The notes beneath the pieces are model-generated. The model was given only the letters and a program-made list of their open reading frames with translations, was not told the DNA's origin and made no database searches. From NCBI RefSeq assembly GCF_001425945.1, contig NZ_LMEB01000006.1, forward strand, positions 408,518 to 472,517: DNA of 64,000 bases, written 5' to 3'. Within the stretch, counting starts at the first letter, position 1. Every line of letters begins with the position of its first letter. Position numbers and translations under genes: made by a program. This DNA is from Brevundimonas sp. Root1279. Lineage in GTDB: Bacteria > Pseudomonadota > Alphaproteobacteria > Caulobacterales > Caulobacteraceae. Positions 29,479 through 38,227 of this stretch are shown in pieces.

Positions 29479-29988
29479 ATGCCGACCGAGAACGAGCGCA
29501 AATACGTCCTGTCCGATCCAACGGCCGTCCTCGCCCTGTGGGACCGGGCGACCTGGAGCGAGATCCGCCAGGGCTATCTGCCCGGCGACGCCCGCATCCG
29601 TCGGCGCATCGACAACGACCGCCGCGAAGACAGCTTCACCTACAAGATCGCCGCGGCCGGCCGACTGATCGAGATCGAGACGGCCATCGCCGAGCCGCGC
29701 GACTTCGACGACCTCTGGCCGCTGACCAGCCGACGCATCCACAAGCTGCGGCGGACCGCGGTCGATCGGCATGGCCTGCAGTGGGACGTCGACCTGCTGA
29801 TGGACGACGCCGGCGACATCTATTTCGCCCTGGCCGAATGCGAGATGCCCGAGGCCATGGACACGCCGCCTGAAATCCTCCCTGAACTGGCGCCCTTCAT
29901 CCGATTCGAGGTGCCCCGCGACCGTCAGGCCGAGTTCGTCAACGCCCGGCTGGCCGATCCGGCCTACGCCGCCTTGCTGGTCTTCTAG
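29479..29988 (+). CDS. CYTH-domain protein (triphosphate tunnel enzyme family)
   Basis: A 169-residue protein starting with the CYTH signature ENERKYVL (consensus ExExK). Further charged strand residues typical of the triphosphate tunnel are seen (RIRRRI, YKI, EIET, HKLRRT, WDVDLL, AECEMPE). Members hydrolyse tripolyphosphate, thiamine triphosphate or make cAMP; the substrate here is unknown. It starts 8 bp after the VOC remnant. Confidence 0.85.
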   Translation: MPTENERKYVLSDPTAVLALWDRATWSEIRQGYLPGDARIRRRIDNDRREDSFTYKIAAAGRLIEIETAIAEPRDFDDLWPLTSRRIHKLRRTAVDRHGLQWDVDLLMDDAGDIYFALAECEMPEAMDTPPEILPELAPFIRFEVPRDRQAEFVNARLADPAYAALLVF

Positions 29989-30025
29989 CGGCGGGCGCGC
30001 CGGTGCTTCAGCGGGTTCCAGCTTC

Positions 30026-30130
30026 CTACGTCCCACCCCGATGGAGCTCGCGACTGGCAGCTCCGCCTGGCTGCGATGTCCGCTTCCCGCCCATCGCCGA
30101 CTTCCGCCGCGTCGGCTCCTGAGCTAGCTG
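30026..30130. repeat. Possible dispersed alphaproteobacterial repeat fragment
   Basis: The gap before the DUF72 gene contains CGATGTCCGCTTCCCGCCCA followed by TCGCCGAC. On the minus strand it reads KSAMGGKRTS, like a peptide often mispredicted from a dispersed repeat in alphaproteobacterial genomes (from memory). No gene is supported. Confidence 0.35.
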
Positions 30131-30157
30131 TGACGCACGTTGCGGTTGGAGGTCACC

Positions 30158-30907
30158 ATGAGCGGAAACATCCACGTCGGCGTCGGAGGCTGGACCTTCG
30201 AACCATGGCGCGGCGTCTTCTATCCGGAGAAGCTGAGCCAGAAAAAGGAGCTGGAGTTCGCCTCCCGCGCCCTGACCTCGATCGAGATCAACGGCACCTA
30301 TTATTCGACCTTCAAGATCGACAGCTGGATGAAGTGGCGCGACGAGACGCCCGACGGCTTCGTTTTTTCGGTCAAGGCCAGCCGCTACTGCACCAATCGG
30401 AAAGTCCTGTCCGAGATGGGCGAGTCGATGGAGCGCTTCATCGGCCAGGGTCTGACGGCGCTGGGCGACAAGCTGGGGCCGATCAATTGGCAGTTCATGG
30501 GCACCAAGAAGTTCGACCCCGAGGACTTCGAAGGTTTCCTCAAACTGCTGCCCAAGGAGCAGGACGGGGTCCGGCTGCGCCACGCCCTGGAGGTGCGCAA
30601 CCCGACCTTCGACGTCCCGCAGTTCTATGATCTGGCCGCGAAATATGGCGTGGCCATCGTCTATGCCGAGGACGACGAGGAGCCGAACTGGCCGAAGATC
30701 GACCAGCCGACCGCCGACTTCACCTACGCCCGGCTGATGTCGAGCCGCGAGGACGAGCCGACCGGGATGACCGCGGACGAGTTGGACCGCATCGCCGACC
30801 AGGCCGGCGTCTGGGCCAAGCGCGGCGAGGTCTTCGCCTACTTCATCTCCGGGGCCAAGGTGCGCAACCCCGCGGCGGCGCAGGCGCTGATCGCACGGCT
30901 CAGCTGA
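30158..30907 (+). CDS. DUF72 family protein
   Basis: A 249-residue TIM-barrel-like protein of the DUF72 (YecE) family: VGVGGWTFEPWRGVFYPE at the start, EINGTYYS, TPDGFVFSVKASRY and the later YARLM and GEVFAYF segments. ATG 30158 follows GGAGGT and is preferred to the ATG at 30140. The biochemical function of the family is not established. Confidence 0.88.
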   Translation: MSGNIHVGVGGWTFEPWRGVFYPEKLSQKKELEFASRALTSIEINGTYYSTFKIDSWMKWRDETPDGFVFSVKASRYCTNRKVLSEMGESMERFIGQGLTALGDKLGPINWQFMGTKKFDPEDFEGFLKLLPKEQDGVRLRHALEVRNPTFDVPQFYDLAAKYGVAIVYAEDDEEPNWPKIDQPTADFTYARLMSSREDEPTGMTADELDRIADQAGVWAKRGEVFAYFISGAKVRNPAAAQALIARLS

Positions 30908-31027
30908 GCCGTTTCGACGGAAATGTGAAACCCTGTCCGCATGAGGCTCAATCGACGCAAAGGCGCCGCTGAAGTCGCATGAATCATTGATCGGCAGGTG
31001 ATCCAGCCGACACACGACCTCCCTAGC

Positions 31028-31050
31028 GTCCCCCGACCTGAACGGGGGAC
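31028..31050 (+). promoter_or_regulatory. Hairpin covering the TonB receptor ribosome-binding site
   Basis: GTCCCCC (31028-31034) pairs perfectly with GGGGGAC (31044-31050), which is the Shine-Dalgarno-like region three bases before the ATG at 31054. In mRNA this would hide the start site and could regulate translation. Confidence 0.45.
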
Positions 31051-31053
31051 TTC

Positions 31054-33390
31054 ATGCACAACCAAACTCGTCTTCGCACCTGCCTGCTGGCAGGCAGCGC
31101 CCTGGCGCTCGTCGCCGCTTCGCCCGCCCTGGCCCAGAGCGGCCCGTCCGATCCGGGCGTCGAGGATCCGGCCGGCGCAACCCGGCTCGGCGACATCGTG
31201 GTCACCGCCACCAAGCGCGAGACCAACCTGCAGGACACGCCGATCTCGATCTCGGTGGTCAATTCGGAAGATCTGACCGACCGGCACGTCCAGAGCCTGA
31301 TGGACCTGGCTGACGGCGCGGTGCCCAGCCTGCGCGTCGCCACCTTCGAGGCTCGCCAGTCGGCTCTGACCATCGGCATCCGCGGCATCGTCCCGCTCGA
31401 CGCCAACCAGCCGGCTCGCGAGCAGGGCGTCGGCGTCTACATCGACGGCGTCTACCTGGGTCGCCAACACGGCCTTGGCGCCGCCCTGCTCGACATCGAG
31501 CGCATCGAGGTCCTGAAGGGCCCGCAAGGCACGCTGTTCGGCCGCAACACCGAAGGCGGCGCCCTGTCGCTGATCACGCGCCGGCCCTCGGGCGAGTTCG
31601 ACATGCGCGCCATCGCCGGCGTCGGCAACCAGGAGTCCTACAACTCGGAACTGCACGTCAATTTCGGCGCGGTCGGCGACTTCGCGTTCAAGATCGACGG
31701 CGTCATCCAGGTGCAGGGTCCGGCGACCAGCAACCCGCTTCCGGGAGAGGAAGGCTTCGGCCAGTTCGACCGTCGCGGCCTCCGCGCCCAGGTGCGCTGG
31801 ACCCCCACCGACACCTTCACCGCCGATCTCGCCGCTGACACCGGCGTCGACAAGAACACGCCCTTCTACAGCCAACTGCTGAACTTCAACCCGCTGGGCC
31901 GGCTGGTCGTGCCGTGGACCTCGCCCAGCGTCCCGTCGGGCAGCATCCGCGACCTGGCCCCGATCGTCATCGTCGAGGGCGAGGACCGCATGACGGTCGC
32001 CGACATCGGCGTGCCCCAGCAGTGGAGCACGGATGAGACCCAGGGGACCGACCTGCACCTGTCGTGGCGGCCGAACGACGCGCTGGAGCTGCGCTCGATC
32101 ACGGCCTATCGCGAGGTCGACGTCGAGCAGTACGACAATATCGCCGGCGCACACCGGCCGCCGGTCGTCGGCCCGAACGGCAACTTCAGCCGCTACTCGC
32201 TGGCCGGCTTCTGGCAACACCAGTTCAGCCAGGAGATCCAGGCGCTCGGCTCGCTGGGCGACCGGATCGACTACGTCGGCGGCCTCTACTACTTCAAGGA
32301 AACCGTCTCGGACGACGCGGCGACGCCGTCGACCAACCGCTGGAACGCCGACGGCACGGGCTACACCATCCTCGACCCGACCCCGACCATCCGCGGCCAT
32401 CGCTTCCTGGATCGCGCCTCGACGGCGCACTCGGAATCCAAGGCCGTCTACGGCCAGGCGACCTTCACCCCGGACATCCTGGGCGACAGCCTGCACATCA
32501 CCGCGGGGGGTCGATTCACCTGGGACGACAAGGACGGCAGACTCGAGATCGTCAACAACGTCGCGACGAACTTCACCTTCGACACCTCGACGGACCGGTT
32601 CGACCCGCTGGTCACCGTGGCCTGGGACGCGTCCGACCAAGTCAACGTCTACGCCAAATATTCGACCGGCTACCGGGCCGGCGGCGCCAGCTCGCGCTCG
32701 CTGACCTACCGCTCGTTCGACGCGGAGGAGGTCACGGCCTACGAGATCGGCCTGAAGAGCGACCTGTTCGACAACCGGCTTCGCTTGAACGCCGCCGTCT
32801 ACGCCATGGATCGCGAGAACAGCCAGATCGACTTCAGCCTGGTCACGGTCGTCGGCGCCTCGACCCGCAACACGCTGGAAACCGTCAACGCGCCCGGCAC
32901 CACGAAAATCCGCGGCATCGAGCTGGAGGGCCAGTTCCAGGCGACGGACAATCTGCGCCTGTCGGCCTCCTACGCCTACACCGACACCGAAATCCCGCCG
33001 ACCGAGAACCCGTTCACGGGCGTGATCCAGCCCGTGTTCATCGTCTTCACCCCGCCGAACGCCGCCAGCGTGGCCGCCGACTGGGAATCGCAGCTGATGA
33101 ACGCGACGCTGAAGGCCCACCTGGACGCCAACTACGCCGACGCGACCCAGACGTTCGACCAGTCCGCGGTGAAGAACGACTCCTCGTTCATCGTCAACGG
33201 CCGGGTCGCGATCGCCGACATCCCCACCAACCCGGGCGGTCCGACGCTGGAAGTGGCCCTGTGGTCGCGCAACCTGCTGGACGAGGCCCACGTCTATCGC
33301 CGCGACCCGGCCAACCGCACCACCCTGGGCGATTACGGCAACTTCAATCCGCCGCGCACCTTCGGCGTGCAGCTGACCGCCCGCTACTGA
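31054..33390 (+). CDS. TonB-dependent outer-membrane receptor
   Basis: A 778-residue receptor with a signal peptide (MHNQTRLRTCLLAGSALALV, cleavage near ALAQ), plug start GDIVVTATKRETNLQDTPIS, plug motif RIEVLKGPQGTLFGRNTEGG and a C-terminal strand ending LTARY. It lacks the N-terminal secretin/STN domain, so no sigma/anti-sigma signalling is implied. No transport or catabolic genes for a particular ligand adjoin it. A hairpin precedes its start and a stem-loop follows its stop. Confidence 0.93.
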   Translation: MHNQTRLRTCLLAGSALALVAASPALAQSGPSDPGVEDPAGATRLGDIVVTATKRETNLQDTPISISVVNSEDLTDRHVQSLMDLADGAVPSLRVATFEARQSALTIGIRGIVPLDANQPAREQGVGVYIDGVYLGRQHGLGAALLDIERIEVLKGPQGTLFGRNTEGGALSLITRRPSGEFDMRAIAGVGNQESYNSELHVNFGAVGDFAFKIDGVIQVQGPATSNPLPGEEGFGQFDRRGLRAQVRWTPTDTFTADLAADTGVDKNTPFYSQLLNFNPLGRLVVPWTSPSVPSGSIRDLAPIVIVEGEDRMTVADIGVPQQWSTDETQGTDLHLSWRPNDALELRSITAYREVDVEQYDNIAGAHRPPVVGPNGNFSRYSLAGFWQHQFSQEIQALGSLGDRIDYVGGLYYFKETVSDDAATPSTNRWNADGTGYTILDPTPTIRGHRFLDRASTAHSESKAVYGQATFTPDILGDSLHITAGGRFTWDDKDGRLEIVNNVATNFTFDTSTDRFDPLVTVAWDASDQVNVYAKYSTGYRAGGASSRSLTYRSFDAEEVTAYEIGLKSDLFDNRLRLNAAVYAMDRENSQIDFSLVTVVGASTRNTLETVNAPGTTKIRGIELEGQFQATDNLRLSASYAYTDTEIPPTENPFTGVIQPVFIVFTPPNAASVAADWESQLMNATLKAHLDANYADATQTFDQSAVKNDSSFIVNGRVAIADIPTNPGGPTLEVALWSRNLLDEAHVYRRDPANRTTLGDYGNFNPPRTFGVQLTARY

Positions 33391-33397
33391 CACCGGC

Positions 33398-33425
33398 GGC
33401 TGCGGCGTCCCCGGGCGCCGCAGCC
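33398..33425 (+). terminator. Stem-loop after the TonB receptor
   Basis: A perfect 10-bp stem GGCTGCGGCG/CGCCGCAGCC with an 8-base loop, 8 bp after the stop codon. There is no T tract, so it may stabilise or end the message with Rho. Confidence 0.6.
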
Positions 33426-33475
33426 GACCATCGCCGTTGATCCGCGCCCCGCCGGCGGGTCATGATGTCGGCGTG

Positions 33476-33850
33476 ATGATCCGCGGACGATGCCATTGCG
33501 GGGCCCAGCGCTTCAGCGCCCCGGCCCCGGACAGCGTGACCGAGTGCGACTGCTCGATCTGTTCCCGTCGCGGCGGGCTCTGGGCCTATTACGACCCGGC
33601 CGAGGTGACCCTGGAGACGACGCCCGAGACCCTGGCGGCCTACCAGTGGGGCGACCGGATGATGACCTTCCATCACTGCCAAACCTGTGGCTGCTCGGTG
33701 TTCAACGATGCCCCGGCCTGGACCCGCGAAGACGGCGTCGACATGCCGGCGCGGATCATTCTGAACGCTCGGCTGTTCGAGGATTTCGACCTGGCCGCCG
33801 CGCCGGTGCGACGCATCGACGGCCGGAGCCCGCCACCCCTTGCGAGCTGA
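33476..33850 (+). CDS. GFA-family zinc protein (CENP-V/GFA domain)
   Basis: A 124-residue protein with the cysteine pattern of glutathione-dependent formaldehyde-activating enzymes: RCHCGA near the N-terminus, CDCSICSRRG, and HHCQTCGCSVFND. These bind structural and catalytic zinc. The family includes S-(hydroxymethyl)glutathione synthases but most members are uncharacterised. ATG 33476 puts the first Cys motif right at the N-terminus, as usual. It precedes a zinc alcohol dehydrogenase by 48 bp, which makes an aldehyde-related role plausible. Confidence 0.85.
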   Translation: MIRGRCHCGAQRFSAPAPDSVTECDCSICSRRGGLWAYYDPAEVTLETTPETLAAYQWGDRMMTFHHCQTCGCSVFNDAPAWTREDGVDMPARIILNARLFEDFDLAAAPVRRIDGRSPPPLAS

Positions 33851-33898
33851 CCCGCGAGGGCGCAACTGACGTCCGCCGCCAAGCTTCAGGAGCCTCCC

Positions 33899-34957
33899 AT
33901 GCCCATCGCCACCCGCGCCTTCGCCGCCGTCGCCTCGGACAAGCCCCTGGAGCCCTACAGCTTCAATCGCCGCGACCCCGGCCCGGACGATGTGGCGATC
34001 GAGATCCAGTACGCCGGCATCTGCCACTCGGACCTGCACATCGTGCATAACGACCTGGGCAACACCCGCTATCCGATCGTGCCCGGCCACGAGATCGCCG
34101 GCGTGGTCACCGCCGTCGGGGCCAACGTGAGCCGCTTCAAGGAGGGCGACCGGGTGGGCGTCGGCTGCATGGTCGACAGCTGCCGCACCTGCGCCTCGTG
34201 CCGCGAGGGCGAGGAGCAGTACTGCGTCCCCGGCATGACCCAGACCTACGGCTCTCCCGACCCCAAGGGCGCCGACGTCGGCCAGAAGATCACCCAGGGC
34301 GGCTATTCGACCGCCATCGTCGTCGACCAGAACTACGTCCTTCGCATCCCGGACAGCATCCCCCTCGACGCCGCCGCCCCCCTGCTGTGCGCCGGCATCA
34401 CCACCTACAGCCCCCTCAAGCACTGGAAGATCAAGCCCGGCTCCAAAGTCGCCGTGATCGGCCTGGGCGGCCTGGGCCACATGGCGGTCAAACAGGCTGC
34501 GGCCATGGGCGCCGAGGTCACCGTCCTGTCGACCTCCGACCGCAAGAAGGCCGACGCCGAGCGGATGGGCGCCAAACATTTCCTGATCAACTCGGACAAG
34601 GCCGCCATGGCCGCGGCCGCCGAGAAGTTCGACCTGATCATCAACACCGTCTCGGCCACCCACGAGATCGCCAGCCACGTGCAGTTGCTGGCCCGCGACG
34701 GCACCATGGTCATGCTGGGCCTGACCACCGAGGGTCTGCCCGTCTACGCCATGGGCCTGCTGTGGCGGCGCCGCGCCGTCGCCGGCTCGCTGATCGGCGG
34801 CATCCGCGAGACCCAGGAGATGCTCGACTTCTGCGCCGAGCACGGGATCGCCAGCGACATCGAAGTCATCGCCCCGGCCCAGATCAACGAGGCCTACGAC
34901 CGGCTGGAGAAGTCGGACGTCCGCTACCGCTTCGTCATCGACATGGCAAAGATCTAG
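33899..34957 (+). CDS. Zinc-dependent alcohol dehydrogenase (YahK/CAD-like)
   Basis: A 352-residue medium-chain dehydrogenase/reductase that interconverts aldehydes and alcohols with NAD(P)H. Catalytic zinc ligands lie in GICHSDLHIV and VPGHEIAG; structural zinc cysteines in CRTCASCREGEEQYC; the nucleotide-binding motif is GLGGLGHMAVKQAAAMG. SDRKKADAERMG after the second strand is typical of NADPH-preferring members. It is just downstream of the GFA protein. Confidence 0.92.
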   Translation: MPIATRAFAAVASDKPLEPYSFNRRDPGPDDVAIEIQYAGICHSDLHIVHNDLGNTRYPIVPGHEIAGVVTAVGANVSRFKEGDRVGVGCMVDSCRTCASCREGEEQYCVPGMTQTYGSPDPKGADVGQKITQGGYSTAIVVDQNYVLRIPDSIPLDAAAPLLCAGITTYSPLKHWKIKPGSKVAVIGLGGLGHMAVKQAAAMGAEVTVLSTSDRKKADAERMGAKHFLINSDKAAMAAAAEKFDLIINTVSATHEIASHVQLLARDGTMVMLGLTTEGLPVYAMGLLWRRRAVAGSLIGGIRETQEMLDFCAEHGIASDIEVIAPAQINEAYDRLEKSDVRYRFVIDMAKI

Positions 34958-34958
34958 G

Positions 34959-35023
34959 GACGAGGGGCGACGGGCGAGGGGCGCTGCTTCGACCCTCGCC
35001 CCTCGACCCTAGCCCCTCTCGTC
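34959..35023. repeat. Inverted GAGGGGC-rich array
   Basis: Left arm GACGAGGGGCGACGGGCGAG and a right arm with CCTCGCCCCTCGACCCTAGC and CTCTCGTC form an imperfect inverted pair between the alcohol dehydrogenase and phaB-like genes. It resembles the heptad arrays at 43883 and 57679 and could act as a terminator. Confidence 0.6.
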
Positions 35024-35085
35024 GCTACACCGTTAGATTGAAGGCCCTCCACCAGAGAGGGCGCTCCAGGGACAAGGAATCGCAC

Positions 35086-35811
35086 ATGGCTCGCGTGGCA
35101 TTGGTGACCGGCGGCACCCGCGGCATCGGCAAGGCGATCGTTCAGCGGCTCAAGGAGGACGGCATGGCCGTCGCCGCCGGCTACTCCGGCAATACCGAGG
35201 CCGCCGAGGCGACCGCCCGCGAACTGGACGTCATGGTCGTCAAGGGCAACGTCGGCAGCTTCGAGGACTGCGCCCGCGCCGTGGCCGAGATCGAGGCCAA
35301 GCTGGGCCCGATCGACGTGCTGGTGAACAACGCCGGCATCACCCGCGACGGCTTCTTCCACAAGATGAGCTCGGAGCAGTGGTCCGACGTCATCCGGGTG
35401 AACATGGACAGCGTCTTCAACATGACGCGTCAGGTCATCAACGGCATGCGCGACCGCAGCTTCGGCCGCATCGTCAACATCAGTTCGATCAACGGCCAGA
35501 AGGGCCAGATCGGCCAGACCAACTACTCGGCCGCCAAGGCCGGCATGATCGGCTTCACCAAGGCCCTGGCGCTGGAGAACGCCCGCAAGGGCGTGACCGT
35601 GAACTGCATCGCGCCCGGTTATATCGACACGGAAATGGTGGGGGCGATGGACGAGAAGGTGCTGGCCGGCATCGTCGCCCAGATTCCCGTCGGTCGCCTC
35701 GGCAAGGGCGAGGAGATCGCCGACATGGTGTCCTGGCTGGCGGGCGAGCGTGCCGGATATGTCACAGGCTGTACGCTGTCGCTGAACGGCGGTCAGTATC
35801 TGGTCGGCTGA
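35086..35811 (+). CDS. phaB: Acetoacetyl-CoA reductase (PhaB-like SDR)
   Basis: A 241-residue short-chain dehydrogenase. TGGTRGIGKA is the cofactor loop, NNAGITRDGFFHKM and the catalytic Ser-Tyr-Lys (NISSINGQKGQIGQTNYSAA then KAG) match PhaB, which makes (R)-3-hydroxybutyryl-CoA for polyhydroxybutyrate with NADPH. FabG-type 3-oxoacyl-ACP reductases are close relatives, but RDGFFHKM, NGQKGQIGQTNYSAAKAG and LNGGQY favour PhaB. No phaA or phaC is in the window. The start at 35086 follows AAGGAA. Confidence 0.88.
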   Translation: MARVALVTGGTRGIGKAIVQRLKEDGMAVAAGYSGNTEAAEATARELDVMVVKGNVGSFEDCARAVAEIEAKLGPIDVLVNNAGITRDGFFHKMSSEQWSDVIRVNMDSVFNMTRQVINGMRDRSFGRIVNISSINGQKGQIGQTNYSAAKAGMIGFTKALALENARKGVTVNCIAPGYIDTEMVGAMDEKVLAGIVAQIPVGRLGKGEEIADMVSWLAGERAGYVTGCTLSLNGGQYLVG

Positions 35812-35859
35812 GGTCCACCTGCCCAAAATCCGCCGCGTGGCGATTCCTACTAGGCCGCT

Positions 35860-36657
35860 ATGGAGTTGACGGCGAGGGTCAGAACGGCGCTAACGCCGCT
35901 TCAGGCCGCGATGGCGATCGCCCTCGCGGTTACGGCCCTTTTGTCTCTGCTGTTCGCCGCCCCGGCCCTGGCCCAGAGCCGCGGCAACGCCCAGGCGGAA
36001 CAGAGCCAGTCGCTCCGCGAACGCCGTCCATCCCCGCCGACGCCGCCGCCCGTGGGCCGCTACATGGCGGAATCGGGCGAGGGCTTCATCCTCGACCGAT
36101 CTGGGCGGCACCCCCTGCTGCGCTTCGACCGCCGCGCCGAAACCTGGGTGCTGCGCCCCAGCGCCGCCCCGCGCGGCGACGTCATCTACCGCAACGATGC
36201 GGGGGATGAGGTCCTACGGGTGACCCCCGGCGGCGGCATGACCGTCTACACGCCGCGGGCGCCCGGCGGCTCGCCCGCCTCGTTCGCCGGCGCCGGCCAG
36301 AGCCTGACGCCGCCGACCCTCGGCCCGGTGCTGCTGTTCCGCCTGATGGCCCAGCGCAGCGCCATGGTGAGCCAGGCGCTCGGCCGGCTGGTCGAGGTCA
36401 ATCTGAGCGGACAACGCTCGGAATCGCTTTGCGTGGAGGCCCTGATCGTGACGACCGAGGCGGTCATCCGCATCGCCCGCTCGCCGACCGCGCGCGAATA
36501 CGTCGAGGATCTGCGCAGCATCACCATTGTCGAGGGCCGCCGCTCAGGGGTGACCTATTCGCGCGGTCGCCTGACCGTCACGGTCAATCCGGACGAGGGC
36601 ATGGCCGGCCGCCCATCCTCGGCCCGCGTCATCCGCGCCATCCTGCCTCAGACCTGA
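35860..36657 (+). CDS. Exported/membrane-anchored hypothetical protein (DUF4908-like)
   Basis: A 265-residue protein with a hydrophobic N-terminal helix (AIALAVTALLSLLFAAPALA) and a likely cleavage after ALA. A Pro-rich linker follows, then about 200 residues with YMAESGEGFILDRSG, VLRVTPGGGMTVYTP and a terminal YSRGRLTVTVNPDEG. It looks like an alphaproteobacterial domain family (possibly DUF4908) of unknown function; that assignment is tentative. It starts 48 bp after phaB and may be co-transcribed. Confidence 0.7.
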   Translation: MELTARVRTALTPLQAAMAIALAVTALLSLLFAAPALAQSRGNAQAEQSQSLRERRPSPPTPPPVGRYMAESGEGFILDRSGRHPLLRFDRRAETWVLRPSAAPRGDVIYRNDAGDEVLRVTPGGGMTVYTPRAPGGSPASFAGAGQSLTPPTLGPVLLFRLMAQRSAMVSQALGRLVEVNLSGQRSESLCVEALIVTTEAVIRIARSPTAREYVEDLRSITIVEGRRSGVTYSRGRLTVTVNPDEGMAGRPSSARVIRAILPQT

Positions 36658-36661
36658 GCCG

Positions 36662-37390
36662 CTAGCCCGCAAAGCTGTCCTTGGCCGCGCGGCGCGCCGC
36701 GAAGTCGCTGGCGTCCCTGGCCCGCAGGAAAGGGTTGAAGGCCTTCTCCGCCCCGATCGTCGTCGGCACCGTCGGCTGGCCGCGCTCACGGGCCGCGAAC
36801 ACCGCCGCCGCTCGCGCCGCCATTTCGGGGCGATCATCCAGGCTCAGGGTGAAGCGGGCGTTGGCCGCGGTGTATTCGTGGGCGCACCAGATCACCGTCT
36901 CGTCCGGCCAGGCCGCCAGCGTCGACAGGCTGGTCCACATCTGCTCGGCCGTGCCTTCGAACAGCCGACCGCAACCCATGACGAACAGGGTGTCGCCGAC
37001 GAAGGCCTGGCCGCTCGCCGCGTCGCGATAGACGATGTGGCCGAGGGTGTGGCCGGGCGTCTCGGTCACCGCCAGCGTCGTCTCGCCCAGTTGCACGACG
37101 TCGCCGCCGCGGACCACCCGGTCCAGCGAGGCGGCGCGGCGCACCTCCTCCGGACCGACGATCTCGCAGCCGGTCGCCGCCTTGAGGCGCGCGTTGCCCT
37201 GGGTGTGGTCCGGGTGCCAATGGGTGTTCAGGATCAGGTCCAGCCGCCCCCAGCCCGACCGCTCCAACTCGGCCAGCACGGCCTCGGCGTCAGGCGTATC
37301 GACCGTCGCCACCTGTCCGGTCGCCGCATCGCGCAGCAGGAAGCCGTAGTTGTCGTTGAGGCAGGGGAACAGTCGGACGTCCAGGGTCAT
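36662..37390 (-). CDS. gloB: Hydroxyacylglutathione hydrolase (glyoxalase II)
   Basis: A 242-residue metallo-beta-lactamase-fold enzyme that hydrolyses S-lactoylglutathione. The di-metal motif THWHPDH is at 56-62, and TPGHTLGHIVY and FVGDTLFVMGCGRLFEG follow; the C-terminal domain carries RARDASDFAARRA. It depends on glutathione, whose first enzyme GshA is encoded about 9 kb away. It is divergent, by 45 bp, from a methyltransferase gene, a common pairing in alphaproteobacteria. Confidence 0.94.
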   Translation of the reverse strand: MTLDVRLFPCLNDNYGFLLRDAATGQVATVDTPDAEAVLAELERSGWGRLDLILNTHWHPDHTQGNARLKAATGCEIVGPEEVRRAASLDRVVRGGDVVQLGETTLAVTETPGHTLGHIVYRDAASGQAFVGDTLFVMGCGRLFEGTAEQMWTSLSTLAAWPDETVIWCAHEYTAANARFTLSLDDRPEMAARAAAVFAARERGQPTVPTTIGAEKAFNPFLRARDASDFAARRAAKDSFAG

Positions 37391-37435
37391 GACCCGATCC
37401 TAGCAGCCGGGCCCCCATGCGCCTATGATGGGGTC

Positions 37436-38176
37436 ATGCGCCGCAGTATCGAAGAGCTCCGGGACTTCTACGGCGAACCGGCCGGGACCCTGGCGCGTCG
37501 GCTGCTCGCGCGCCGGCTGGAGGACGCCTGGGGCGAGGCGAACGGGACCGACGTCCTCGGCATCGGCTACGCCACGCCCTGGCTGGACGCCTTCGTCGGC
37601 GCCCGCCGCGTCGTCGCCGCCATGCCCAGCGGTCAGGGAGTCGAGCTGTGGCCCGCCGCCGGCCGCAACCGTACGGTCCTGGTCGACGACCGCCGCCTGC
37701 CCTTCGCCGCCGGCGCCTTCGACCGCATCCTGCTGGTCCACGCCCTGGAAGAGGCCGACGACGCCCAAGCCCTGCTGCTCGAGGCGGTGCGCGCCCTAGC
37801 CCCGGCGGGACGGATCATCCTCGTCGCCGCCGCCCGCGGCGGGCTCTGGTCGCGGGTCGAGGCGACGCCTTTCGGCCACGGCCGCCCCTTCACCCGCCGC
37901 CAGCTTGAGCGACTGGTGCGCGAGGCCGGGCTGGAGCCGACGGCCTGGTCCCAGACCCTTTACGTGCCGCCATGGCGTCCGCTGCTGCCCTTCGCCGACG
38001 GCTTCGAACAGATCGGCCGTCACATCATGCCCGGCGCAGCCGGCGTCATTCTGCTCGAGGCCACGCGCCAGGCCTATGCGCGGGTTCATCCCGGCGGGGC
38101 CGCCGCCACCGCCCCGCTGCTGACCCCGGCCCTGCACCCGCAACCGGCGTCCCGGGCGCGCCGCAGCCATCCGTGA
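37436..38176 (+). CDS. Class I SAM-dependent methyltransferase
   Basis: A 246-residue protein with a degenerate motif I (DVLGIGYATPWLDAF), acidic motif DDRRLPFAAGAFDRILLVHA and motif LAPAGRIILVAAARGGLWSR, as in methyltransferase-11 proteins paired with gloB. Its substrate is unknown. Start ATG 37436 gives the family N-terminus (MRRSIEELRDFYGEPAG). Confidence 0.88.
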   Translation: MRRSIEELRDFYGEPAGTLARRLLARRLEDAWGEANGTDVLGIGYATPWLDAFVGARRVVAAMPSGQGVELWPAAGRNRTVLVDDRRLPFAAGAFDRILLVHALEEADDAQALLLEAVRALAPAGRIILVAAARGGLWSRVEATPFGHGRPFTRRQLERLVREAGLEPTAWSQTLYVPPWRPLLPFADGFEQIGRHIMPGAAGVILLEATRQAYARVHPGGAAATAPLLTPALHPQPASRARRSHP

Positions 38177-38227
38177 ACCCTTCGCCGGCGGTTCCATTTG
38201 TCACGGTCAGGCCCTAAAGGCCGGAGC

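Noticed and set aside
30026..31015. A 329-codon frame antisense to the DUF72 gene
   Set aside because: The plus-strand DUF72 protein has family motifs and a good ribosome-binding site; the antisense frame has no domain.
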